Assembly (NCBI RefSeq): GCF_016714285.1
Contig: NZ_JADJNN010000042.1
Location: 186,001 to 250,000 of the forward strand
From: Nannocystis sp.
GTDB lineage: Bacteria > Myxococcota_A > Polyangia > Nannocystales > Nannocystaceae
DNA length: 64,000 nucleotides
Reading direction: 5' to 3'
Shown piece by piece: positions 53,895 to 62,097 of the stretch. Position 1 is the stretch's first letter. Each line of letters opens with the position of its first letter. A program made the position numbers and the translations under genes. The notes beneath the pieces were generated by a model, which saw only the letters and a list, made by a program, of their open reading frames with translations, was not told the origin of the DNA and did no database searches.

Positions 53895-54113
53895 ATGGCA
53901 TTCTACCACAATCACACCCAAGTCGAATCCATCATCACACTTAGAGTTGTGACCGTGCCAGACGATAAAAGTGCGCTCGGCATTGGAATCCCGTCTGCTC
54001 TGAACAAGTTGAAGATTCCGGTTGGCATCCATGATGTTCGCGTTGGACCAGGTGAAATGGTCGATTCGGAAGATGGGCTCATCATAGAGTTCATCGGGTC
54101 TCGATGTGTTTAG
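53895..54113 (+). CDS. Small 72-aa protein of the low-GC cassette
   Basis: The ATG at 53895 is preceded by GGAG and begins a 72-residue product (MAFYHNHTQVESIITLRVV) with beta-strand character, no cysteines except near the end, and no signal peptide. It follows the second 140-residue gene by 19 bases and is probably co-transcribed. The stop lies at the junction with the IS66 remnant, so the C-terminus may have been cut. The function is unknown. Confidence 0.6.
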   Translation: MAFYHNHTQVESIITLRVVTVPDDKSALGIGIPSALNKLKIPVGIHDVRVGPGEMVDSEDGLIIEFIGSRCV

Positions 54114-54117
54114 GGGT

Positions 54118-55294
54118 CATGCTCGCTCGGATTGCTCGGCTCGAGCATCGCCTCGATCGTCGGTCTGGCCAAGGCTCGGCTGCGCGTCAAGCGGGTGCTG
54201 GGCGGGCCGTGGACGAAGCGCTCGAGCGGCCGATCGTGCGTGGCATTGCCGGCCCTGGCCTGCTGGCCAAGACGGTCGTCTATCGGTGGCAGGACCACCT
54301 CCCGGTGTATCGTCAGGAGAGCATCCATGCCCGCGACGGTCTGGAGCTCGCGCGCTCGACGATCTGCGGGTGGCACCAACAGCTCGCGGACCTGGTCGAA
54401 CGCGTCGTCGAGGCGATGCTGCGCGACGCCTTCACGCAGCCCTATCTGTGCGTCGACGCGACTGGTATCCTCGTACAGGCCAAAGAGCAGTGCCGCAAGG
54501 CGCACTTCTGGGTGATGGTCGCGCCAGAGCGCCATGTCATCTATCGCTATTCGCACAAGCACGACAGCGCCGCGGTCGACCAGCTCCTCGCCGGCTACAA
54601 GGGGCATCTCGTCGCTGATGCCCACTCCGTCTACGACCATCTCTACAAACAAGGCGACGTCATCGAGGTCGGCTGCTGGGCCCACGGCCGGAGGTACTTC
54701 CACAAGGCCCTCGGCTCCGACCCCGCCCGAAGCGAGCACGGGCTCGCGTTGATTCGGGCACTGCCGCGTCGAACGCCCTCTCCAGACGGCCACCCGCAAA
54801 AAACGCGAGGACGCCCGCCGCCAGAAGTCGCGCCCCATCGTCGACGCCTTTTTCGCCTGGTGTGACGAGCAGGCGGCCGTCGTCCTCGACGAGACCCCGA
54901 TCTCCAAGGCGATCGGCTACGCCCGCAACCAGCGTGTCGCCCTCTCTCGCTTTATCGACGACGGCCGGCTCCCCCTCGACAATAATATCTCCGAGAGAAC
55001 CTTCGTCGGGAGGTCCTCGGCCGGAAGAACTGGTTGTTTCTCGGCAGCGACGAGGGGGCACGCGTCAACACGATCTTCGTCTCCCTCCTGGCCAGCTGCC
55101 AGCTCCACGGCATCGAGCCCTGGGCCTACCTCCGCGACCTCTTCTGCCTTATCCCGTCCTGGCCTGCGTCCCGCGTCCTTGAGCTCGCGCCCGCCTTCTG
55201 GAAGGAGACCCTCGAGAAGCAGGACACTCAGCAGCGCCTGGCCGCCAACGTCTTTCGCGCCGTCACGCTCGTTGATCACGCTCCGACCCTGTAA
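54118..55294 (+). pseudogene. IS66-family transposase gene, 5'-truncated with two frameshifts
   Basis: The body matches IS66 TnpC: IVRGIAGPGLLAKTVVYRWQ, DHLPVYRQE, YLCVDATGILVQ, GHLVADAHSVYDHLY, WAHGRRYF, then in another frame DEQAAVVLDETPISKAIGYA, and in a third RKNWLFLGSDEGARVN to the stop. The frame changes near 54760 and 55003. The N-terminal zinc-finger region is missing. The intact order of the last part can be compared with the second fragment at 58463. It cannot make a working transposase. Confidence 0.8.
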
Positions 55295-55414
55295 CGCGGA
55301 TCGGCGCCATGGTCACCATGGTCACTTCGTGTCGGCTCTCACCAGCATGGGACCCCGGTTTCTCACCACCATTCCCCCCCTGGGATCCATCTGCGTGACG
55401 AGGGCGATTGTGGA

Positions 55415-56200
55415 TCAGGCCGCCCTCCGGGATCCAGTTTTCGACGAGCGTGAGAGGGCAGGTTTCTGACGGGCGCGGTAGGACTCGCCGTCGATGACCA
55501 GGTCGTAGGCGTTGCTGGTGAATCGATCGACGGCGGCCTGGGCCCGCACGGGATCGGCGAAGGTGGCGAGCCACTCATCGGGGCCGCGGTTAGAGGTCAC
55601 GATGATCGATCCTCGGCGGTGACGTTCGGTGAAGAGCTCGTAGATATCGCGGCTCTCGGTGGCGTCCATCGCGTCGAGACCGAAGTCGTCGAGGATCAGC
55701 AGGTCGACCGAGAGCAGCTTGCGCAGCTCGGCCTCGTGGGTTGCATCGAGTCGAGCATGGCGCAGCGCCTTGAGCATCCGGTCGCAGGGGTGCGCGAGCA
55801 CGCTGTAGCCGCGTCGGCAGGCGGCGGCACCGAGCGCGTGGGCGAGGAAGGTCTTGCCGACGCCGACGGGCCCGACGACGGCGACGTGCGCGTGGGTCTC
55901 GAGGAAGCGCAGCGAGCACAGCTCGTTCCACAGCTCGGCGTCGTACCGGACGTTGGCGGTCGCGTCCCATGCCTCGAGCTGATGCCCGGGATCGAGTCGA
56001 GCACGTTGAGCCCGGAGCTGGGCGGAGATGCTGTCGCGGCGCGTGACCTCGTCGGAGAGGATCAGCAGAAGAAAATCCTGGTGCGGCATCTTCTGCTGTC
56101 TGGCGAGGGCGAGGCGCTCGGGGAGCGTGTCGAGGATCGGGCCCAGCTTGAGGCGCTTGAGGACCTGTTTCAGATCGGCGGTGATGATGTCGGGGCTCAT
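55415..56200 (-). CDS. istB: IS21-family helper ATPase IstB
   Basis: The 261-residue protein has the AAA-type Walker A GPVGVGKTFLAHALG near residue 107 and Walker B LLILDDFGLDAM, followed by IIVTSNRGPDEW, all typical of IstB. IstB assists the IstA transposase by loading on DNA. ATG 56200 overlaps the end of the istA remnant as ATGA. Its gene appears intact, but the partner is broken, so the element cannot move by itself. Confidence 0.88.
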   Translation of the reverse strand: MSPDIITADLKQVLKRLKLGPILDTLPERLALARQQKMPHQDFLLLILSDEVTRRDSISAQLRAQRARLDPGHQLEAWDATANVRYDAELWNELCSLRFLETHAHVAVVGPVGVGKTFLAHALGAAACRRGYSVLAHPCDRMLKALRHARLDATHEAELRKLLSVDLLILDDFGLDAMDATESRDIYELFTERHRRGSIIVTSNRGPDEWLATFADPVRAQAAVDRFTSNAYDLVIDGESYRARQKPALSRSSKTGSRRAA

Positions 56201-56798
56201 GATGATTCTCCAGTGGTGGTCGTGGTGGTCGTGGTCGTCGTCGGGTTCAGCGCGAAGTGCTGGCTCGGTCGGAGGAATCTTCCCGGCGGTAGCGTTCGCG
56301 TCGGCTCGGGTTTGGTCTCGGCCACGGCGGTCTCGAGCATGCGGCGCAGGCGATGCATGCTGAGCATGTCGTGGGCGAGCGCGGTGACGCAGGTCGCGTC
56401 GACTCGCTCGGCGCCGTAGCGCCTGGCGAGGGAGATCAGGGCCTGGACGCTTCGCATGCGCGTCCAGGGCAGTGGGTTGTCGAGCAGGCGCCGGGCCATC
56501 GCGCTGATCGAGGGGCCGAGTTCGTCGGCAGTCTTCTGCAGGAATTCGATGTCTCGCATGGCATAGCCTCGCTTGTGCTCGGGGTAGTCCTCGGGGTCGA
56601 TGTGGCGGCCACCGGGTGGCAGCTTCGTGCAAGTCTTTACGAGTCGACCGCGGTCATAGAAGCGGACCAGGCTGCGATCCGCGCGGGCGTCCAGGGTCCG
56701 CCCGATCAGCCGCGTCGGCAGCGTGTACAGGGCGCGCTCGACCTGCGCGAAGTGGTCGCGTGCGATCTTCGGCGTCGACCATCGCGGCACGTCGTAGG
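56197..56798 (-). pseudogene. istA: IstA C-terminal part (3' exon of the interrupted IS21 transposase)
   Basis: The sequence YDVPRWSTPKIARDHFAQVE, RALYTLPTRLIG, RFYDRGRLVKTCTKLPPGGR and the following helical part match the C-terminal third of IS21 IstA. It ends in a run of ten threonines and Gly-Glu-Ser-Ser. Upstream, the frame is interrupted at about 56799 by a group II intron. A short fragment of the earlier part of istA lies at 59223-59340 beyond further insertions. Confidence 0.78.
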
Positions 56799-58462
56799 AT
56801 CGCGGTAGGGACGGCCCTTCGCCCTTCAGGCTCGGGCCGCCCCCCGCACAGATCCGAGCGAGCGGAACTACCGCACTCGGCTCCTGCCTCGGGTTCGATC
56901 GTCGAAGCGAGCCGCGGGATAGGGGTGGATAATACGCGGTCGAGGGAGCCATCGCATCGCAAGCCGGTTCATGCGGGCCCAGGTCATCCTGCTTCGTTGG
57001 CTTCGACGCCGCAAGGCGTGGAGCCACGCTCGGACAATCTGGGTGCGAAAACCGGCAAGGCTATCAATGTTCGTTGGGACAGCGTGGTACGCAAAGTACC
57101 CGCGGACTACGGCACCGAGCCATTGCCCTTGTATGGGCACCGGGGAGTGACGTCGCCGATGGAGCACCTCGCGCACCGCTTTGAGCTTCGCCCGCATACG
57201 CTTCTTAATGGTGCGTCGAAGAAGCAAGAACTTTCCCGCCCTTGTCTTCCCGCAAATATGCGTGAATCCAAGGAAGTCGAAGGTCTCCGGCTTTCTCTCC
57301 CCCTGGGCACGCCGGTCCGCGGCAGCAAACCTGCCGAAGCGGATCAGGCGTGTCTTTTCGGGGTGCATTTCCAGGGAAAAGCGCTCAAGGCGTCTCTGGA
57401 GGTCAATCCTGAACTGGACTGCGTCGCTTTCGTGCTGGAAACCCAGCGCAAAATCGTCAGCATAACGGACTACGATGACTTCACCGCGTGCCGTACGCTT
57501 CCTCCATTGCTGTACCCAAAGGTCGAGCACGTAGTGCAGGTATACGTTCGCCAGGAGCGGCGAGATCGTCGCCCCTTGCGGCGTTCCGCTTTCCGTGACC
57601 GACCACTTTCCCTCCTCGAGGACCCCCGCGGCCAGCCACTTCTGGATGAGCCGAATGATCCTCTTGTCCGCGATTCGGTGCTCGATAAACTTCACCAGCC
57701 ACCCGTGGTCGATGGCATCGAAGAAACCACGGATGTCCACTTCGAGCACCCAGTTCACCTTCTTGCACGTGATCGCGGTCGCCAACGCGTCCAGCGCATG
57801 ATGCTGGCTGCGCCCCGGCCGGAACCCATACGAGAAGCCGATGAAGTCCACCTCGTAGATCGCATTCAGCACCTCGACCACCGCACGCTGGACGATCTTG
57901 TCCTCCAGCGATGCGATCCCCAATGGTCGCTGCCGGCCGTCGGGTTTCGGGATGTAAACGCGTCTTGAGGGCTTCGCGTGGTAGGCTCCCCTGTGTACGC
58001 GTGCGTGCAGATCCTGAAGGCGTGCCTCAAGATTCTGCCCGTACTCGCTCCACGTCATACCGTCGACGCCGGCCGCGGCCTTGCGCTCGAGCGCGAGGTA
58101 TGCGGCGCGGAGCCGATCGATCGTGACGTGGTGGAGGAGCGCTGTGAACTGCATCTTCCTATCTTTTCGTGCTGCTTCACGCACACGGTCGAGCGCACTG
58201 GGCGCGCTGGTCCGGCACTGTGTCCGGGGCGCGTTTTGCCCTCCCGTGTTCCCCTCGGCCGGGCTCCTTCCCTCCATCGCCTCCGCCGCCGGCGAACCGG
58301 CCTTGTTCGGCGACTTCGTCGGTACTACGAGCCCGTCTGACCTCTCCGGGCCGTACATTGTCGGCTTGGGGCTCATGGCCTTCCCGACACGTCCCCTCGC
58401 GATGCCATCGCGGGGGGCGCCCCGGAGATCTCCCGGTTCTCGCGCAAAGAGGTTCCGGCGCG
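56799..58462 (-). mobile_element. Group II intron-type retroelement, 5'-truncated
   Basis: The element contains a reverse transcriptase/maturase gene, followed on the minus strand by the conserved 3' structure (GTGCGGTAGTTCCGCTC, GGATCTGTGCGGGGGGC) and the end CCCTACCGCGAT, after which IstA coding resumes. At the 5' side, sequence stops at about 58462 where it meets an IS66 fragment, so most of domain I is missing. The corresponding 5' region survives in a separate copy at 61459-61790. Splicing from this copy is therefore unlikely. Confidence 0.75.
56868..58376 (-). CDS. ltrA: Group II intron reverse transcriptase/maturase
   Basis: The product (about 502 residues from ATG 58376) has the reverse transcriptase blocks in order: VYIPKPDGRQRPLGIASLED, FIGFSYGFRPGRSQHHALDA, VLEVDIRGFFDAIDH, GTPQGATISPLLANVYLHY, the catalytic YADD, and HPEKTRLIRFG. 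The maturase (X) domain follows (DFLGFTHICGKTR, VPIQGQWLGAVVRGYF). There is no HNH endonuclease domain, as in many bacterial introns. It is the largest intact frame of the retroelement and sits inside intron domain IV. Confidence 0.88.
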   Translation of the reverse strand: MSPKPTMYGPERSDGLVVPTKSPNKAGSPAAEAMEGRSPAEGNTGGQNAPRTQCRTSAPSALDRVREAARKDRKMQFTALLHHVTIDRLRAAYLALERKAAAGVDGMTWSEYGQNLEARLQDLHARVHRGAYHAKPSRRVYIPKPDGRQRPLGIASLEDKIVQRAVVEVLNAIYEVDFIGFSYGFRPGRSQHHALDALATAITCKKVNWVLEVDIRGFFDAIDHGWLVKFIEHRIADKRIIRLIQKWLAAGVLEEGKWSVTESGTPQGATISPLLANVYLHYVLDLWVQQWRKRTARGEVIVVRYADDFALGFQHESDAVQFRIDLQRRLERFSLEMHPEKTRLIRFGRFAAADRRAQGERKPETFDFLGFTHICGKTRAGKFLLLRRTIKKRMRAKLKAVREVLHRRRHSPVPIQGQWLGAVVRGYFAYHAVPTNIDSLAGFRTQIVRAWLHALRRRSQRSRMTWARMNRLAMRWLPRPRIIHPYPAARFDDRTRGRSRVR

Positions 58463-58935
58463 AACAATCGCAGCCGCTCCTCGACAAATTCTTCCAATGG
58501 TGCGACGAGCAGGCCATCGCCGCCCTCGACGGGACGCCGATCTCGCAGGCCCTCGGCTACGCCCGCAACCAGCGCGTCGCCCTCGGTCGTTTCGTGGAGG
58601 ACGGGCGTTTGCCACTCGACAATAATATCTCCGAGCGCAACCTCCGTCGCGAGGTCCTCGGCAGGAAGAACTGGCTCTTCCTCGGCAGCGACGAGGGCGC
58701 GCGCGTCAACACTATCTTCGTCTCGCTCTTGGCCAGCTGCCAACTCCACGGCATCGATCCCTGGGCCTACCTCCGCGACCTCTTCTGCCTCCTGCGTATG
58801 TGGCCGCCAGATCGGATCCTCGAGCTCGCCCCAGCCTTCTGGAAGCAGACTATCCAGCAGCAGGACACTCAGAAGCGCCTGGCCGCCAACGTCTTCCGCA
58901 CCGTCACGCTCGCTGATCATCCCTCGACCATGTAG
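58463..58935 (+). pseudogene. IS66 transposase C-terminal fragment (second copy)
   Basis: This frame carries the C-terminal 150 residues of TnpC (DEQAIAALDGTPISQALGYA, ISERNLRREVLGRKNWLFLG, LLASCQLHGIDPWAYLRDLF) without frameshifts. It is about 80 percent like the same part of the remnant at 54118. It begins abruptly at the truncated end of the group II intron. Confidence 0.8.
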
Positions 58936-58953
58936 CCCGAAGGCCGGCACCGG

Positions 58954-59133
58954 TCACCACGGCTTCACCGGACGCTTACGAAAGTCCAGCCGCAGCGTCC
59001 GGCCCGACTCGGTGACCTCGAAGCACATGGTATCCGACATGATCAGCGTAAACGTGCCGGGCTTTGGCACAACCCGATCTACGATGAGCGCCCCGCCCTC
59101 GACCAGACTCAAGTCTTCCTCGTTGTTTGACAT
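58954..59133 (-). CDS. Small 59-aa protein of unknown function
   Basis: ATG 59133 is preceded by GGAGG at four-to-five-base spacing, a strong ribosome site. The acidic product (MSNNEEDLSLVEGGALIVDR and a basic C-terminus FRKRPVKPW) has beta-strand character and one Cys, and no signal peptide or membrane span. It lies between IS66 and IS21 remnants. It could be a passenger gene or a regulator of unknown kind. The strong ribosome site makes it better supported than most small frames here. Confidence 0.6.
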   Translation of the reverse strand: MSNNEEDLSLVEGGALIVDRVVPKPGTFTLIMSDTMCFEVTESGRTLRLDFRKRPVKPW

Positions 59134-59222
59134 CGAACCTCCGAGGCACAGATAGCGTCCCAAGGTTGGCGTCGTCACCATGGGCTCACAGGACGCATAC
59201 CTCTATGCACAGATCCTCGGGG

Positions 59223-59340
59223 TCACCGCTCAGCGGCGTCGCCGACGTCCCGGCTGGTGAGCGTGGGAAGGAAATTGCGGCGTAGATAACCTACACCGGC
59301 CTCCACGCGCCCTTTCTTTTCGGGGCTCCGCGGCGGCGCC
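59223..59340 (-). pseudogene. istA: IstA fragment (middle region)
   Basis: The minus strand encodes APPRSPEKKGRVEAGVGYLR and RNFLPTLTS, the well-known IstA segment just before the C-terminal part found at 56197. A TGA ends it at 59223. It is the other side of the disrupted istA gene. Confidence 0.7.
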
Positions 59341-59360
59341 GGGTCGATCCGGCAGCCGTA

Positions 59361-59387
59361 GGGCGAAGGGCCGTCCCTACCGCGATC
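59361..59387 (+). mobile_element. Group II intron 3'-end remnant
   Basis: The sequence GGGCGAAGGGCCGTCCCTAC followed by CGCGATC is the same 3' end found in the intron at 56799 and at 62019. It overlaps the last codons of the gene at 59377 on the other strand and provides its stop codon. Confidence 0.65.
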
Positions 59388-60633
59388 GACCGTTGACCTG
59401 CCGGCGGCGCCGGCCCGCGATCACGAGTAGCAGGAATAGCCCGCCGCCGCTGCTGCCGGTCCCGAAGGTGCATGCACAGCCTCTGCCTTCGGCAGGGAGA
59501 TCATCGGCGCCCGCAGCATCCATGCCATCGCCCGTGCTTTCGCCATCCTCTGTTGAGGCTCCGGTTGTGGGGGCGTCGTCAGGCGGACCCGAGTCGACGA
59601 ACAGACTCGCGTCGGGGCATATGGGAGCGAACGCCGCTTCGTATGGCCAGTTCGGCGGCGGCGCTGGTGGGAGGTCAGGATCGTAGGCTGCGCACTCGTC
59701 GCTCCACGTGTAGGCGTCTGTGGCGCACAGCTGGGCGTCGTCGCAGGGCAGCATTGGGTCGAGCGCGACGGGGCCCAGCTGCGCGACAACCTCGGGGGAG
59801 GGGCAGGTCTCGGCGGATGCGACGATCTCGCCTGTTCCGAGGTGGATCCGTTCCACGCGCGCGCACGTGGCGGTCCGACGGGATGTGCCGATGAACGCGC
59901 CCAAAAATTCAACAGAGGCGAGCTCACCGTCCACGATGAGCTGGTGGGCAAATTGGCCGCCGCTTGTCTCGGCAAGCGGCGGCAGGTCAGCAAAGATCGA
60001 TAGCCGGGTGTAGCCGTGAACGACACCACAGCCATTCGGCTGGTCGATGTCCCAGTATACTTCTGGGAAGCAGGAGCCGTCGTCGTAGAAGGGTATTACC
60101 TCCGGGCAGCACGCGTAACCGAGGAGGCTGGTGTCGAGCGAGATACTCTCCGTCGTGAGGGCCGGGGCGGGGGGCATCGGCGCGGCGGCGAGGGCATCGT
60201 CGACGGTGAACATGAAGGACGCTACAAGTTGTGCGGGCTCGCAAGTCGAGAAGTCGACTTCCGAGGGCCCAAGGCCGTCGTTATCGACGACGAACTCCAC
60301 CGCGTAGGTCCCGCCTGCGACCAGCTGCGCCTGCGGGCGCCAGATCAGCACGTGAGGCAGGCCGGCGAGTTGGACGAGTTCGCCGGGGACTGCCTCGTCG
60401 GCGTGTTCCACAGCGATCGAGAGGTTCGGCGTCAGATCGGCGAGGCAGGTCGGTGAGTCCTCCTGGTCGGTCACGAACACGAATGCACCGTCGCGTGGGA
60501 CCGGAGACTCGCTGTGCGCCTCAATCCCTCCGATGCGCGGGCTGCCGTAGTAGCAAGGGTCGTACGAGCAGGGCTTCGCCGCGCGCGGCGCCAGAATGGT
60601 CAGGGCCGCCAAGGTGAGCGCGACGGTTCTCAT
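59377..60633 (-). CDS. Exported Cys-rich protein with MYXO-CTERM-like anchor
   Basis: ATG 60633 starts a signal peptide cleaved near Ala-Ala-Lys-Pro-Cys. The 418-residue mature protein has repeated Cys pairs (CSYDPC, CCPEV, CDDAQLC), Pro-rich segments, and a C-terminal Thr/Gly linker followed by GRGCACTFG, a hydrophobic span and an Arg-rich end. This matches the C-terminal sorting region of myxobacterial surface proteins. The last few residues and the stop codon come from an intron fragment, so the original end was replaced. The function is unknown. Confidence 0.72.
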   Translation of the reverse strand: MRTVALTLAALTILAPRAAKPCSYDPCYYGSPRIGGIEAHSESPVPRDGAFVFVTDQEDSPTCLADLTPNLSIAVEHADEAVPGELVQLAGLPHVLIWRPQAQLVAGGTYAVEFVVDNDGLGPSEVDFSTCEPAQLVASFMFTVDDALAAAPMPPAPALTTESISLDTSLLGYACCPEVIPFYDDGSCFPEVYWDIDQPNGCGVVHGYTRLSIFADLPPLAETSGGQFAHQLIVDGELASVEFLGAFIGTSRRTATCARVERIHLGTGEIVASAETCPSPEVVAQLGPVALDPMLPCDDAQLCATDAYTWSDECAAYDPDLPPAPPPNWPYEAAFAPICPDASLFVDSGPPDDAPTTGASTEDGESTGDGMDAAGADDLPAEGRGCACTFGTGSSGGGLFLLLVIAGRRRRQVNGRSR

Positions 60634-60914
60634 CGCGCCAGCGTACCGTCTACCCACACGGAGCACCAGTCGATTCAAGGCGCGGCGCGCTTAATCTCAA
60701 GCCACCCAACGACATCACCCAGACGCCCGGAGCGGGCGCCCACGTGAGGCCGGCGCCCAGATACGGCCGATGCGCTCGCCGCGTCCGTCGGTGGCCCGCA
60801 GCCCGCAGGCGGGACGGCCTGTCCCATCCGCTGGCCGGGCGCATGGGGTGTTGGTGCGTTGTTGGGTTGTTGCGCAGCAATCTCGGCGGCTTCGTGAGCG
60901 GCGCCGTGGCTGGC
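60634..60914. other. Stretch without a supported gene
   Basis: Only short, Arg/Pro-rich open frames occur between the exported-protein gene and the first intron fragment. It probably contains the promoter of the minus-strand exported-protein gene close to 60634. Confidence 0.35.
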
Positions 60915-61010
60915 CGGCTTTCGCACCCAGATTGTCCGAGCGTAGCTTCACGCCTTGCGGCGGCCGAAGCTCAAGCGCGGCAGCCTTGGCCTCACCCTCG
61001 AGGCCATGCG
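60915..61010 (+). pseudogene. Fragment of the intron-encoded protein
   Basis: The plus strand encodes LAGFRTQIVRA, a stop, and LHALRRPK, matching AGFRTQIVRAWLHALRRRSQ near the end of the reverse transcriptase at 56868. It is a small relic in the opposite orientation. Confidence 0.55.
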
Positions 61011-61112
61011 GCGACGGCAGCTCGCGCTCCAGCAGGAGTCCAGGTGGGTAGACTGGTGGTGGCGGGCTTCATGAAAGGCCCAGTGGCCGCGGTCACCCGG
61101 TAGAGATCGCTC

Positions 61113-61250
61113 ATGAACCACGAAACGCGGCGAGCGATCGCCCTCTGGCGAATGAGTGTTCTGGGGCCGCTCGTCAGCATGGACCTGGAACACGCGCAGC
61201 CCAGGCAGCAGGAGGTTTGCCAGCACCGCCGCCGCCGCGTAGACCGCCGC
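61113..61250 (+). pseudogene. N-terminal fragment of a DDE-type transposase
   Basis: MNHETRRAIALWRMSVLGPL and VSMDLEHAQ match the start of an integrase-core (DDE) transposase family found in Proteobacteria (style IALWRxSVLGPLVSARLEHG). The frame loses similarity within about 45 codons. The assignment is from memory of the family. Confidence 0.45.
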
Positions 61251-61458
61251 TCGCGCTCATCACATGCAGCACAGGCCCGGCCGGCTTCCGGCTGCGTGCC
61301 CGCCATCGGCGACCCGAACGCGGCGAGACCTTGCTTGCCGCCTGTTTCGACCGCCGGATCCGCAGGAACCCGGCGAGCCCTCGGTACAGATCGACAGGGC
61401 CGTGCTCGGCGAGTTGCTCGACGCTTAGTGCGCCGGGATAAACCGGCAGAGAAGGAGG

Positions 61459-62047
61459 AGATGAAAGAGCTCTACATCGAAGGAGTAGCGAACCACGATG
61501 ACCCCGAGTCCTGCGCCGGCACCCGCGAGGTGCAGGTGAAGCATCGGACAGGGGCACGTGCAGGCCGGGTATTGAGCCGCGAAATCAGGTACTCTAGGGC
61601 GCCGACGCTGTTAAGCGAAGCGGAAGGCAACACGCACCGAACCGAGAGCGCGAGGCGCGGTGCGGCCCTGCGCGGTCGAAGACCCCGTGCATGCACGGAA
61701 CCTCTTTGCGCGAGAACCGGGAGATCTCCGGGGCGCCCCCCGTGATGGCATTGCGAGGGGACGTGTCGGGAAGGCCATGAGCCTGGAGCGCTGGCCAAGC
61801 GATCGATGTTAGTCGGCACAGGTAGAGCAAGAACTTTCCCGCCCTGGTCTTCCCGCAGATATGCGTGAAGCCAAGGAAGTCGAAGGTCAGTTTTCGCACC
61901 CAGGCCGTTCGAGCCTGGCACCACGCCTTGCGGCTCCCAACGAACATTGATAGAGTGCGGTAGTTCCGCTCGCTCGGATCTGTGCGGGGGGCGGCCCGAG
62001 CCTGAAGGGCGAAGGGCCGTCCCTACCGCGATCGTCCCTACCGCGAT
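61459..62047 (+). mobile_element. Scrambled, deleted copy of the group II intron
   Basis: The plus strand holds the intron 5' region (61459-61790, including GAGAACCGGGAGATCTCCGG as in the main copy), then about 100 bases of reverse-transcriptase coding in the opposite direction (61800-61890, DFLGFTHICGKTRAGKFLL joined to VPTNIDRLA), then the 3' structure (61955-62030) in the plus direction. Most of the coding region is deleted. It supplies the 5' sequence missing from the intron at 56799. Confidence 0.65.
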
Positions 62048-62078
62048 CGTCCCTACCGCGATCGTCCCTACCGCGATC
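62019..62078 (+). repeat. Four tandem copies of a 15-bp intron-end unit
   Basis: GTCCCTACCGCGATC is repeated four times without variation (62019-62033, 62034-62048, 62049-62063, 62064-62078). The unit is the last bases of the group II intron. Confidence 0.85.
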
Positions 62079-62097
62079 AGCTCAAGGATCACCGGGG

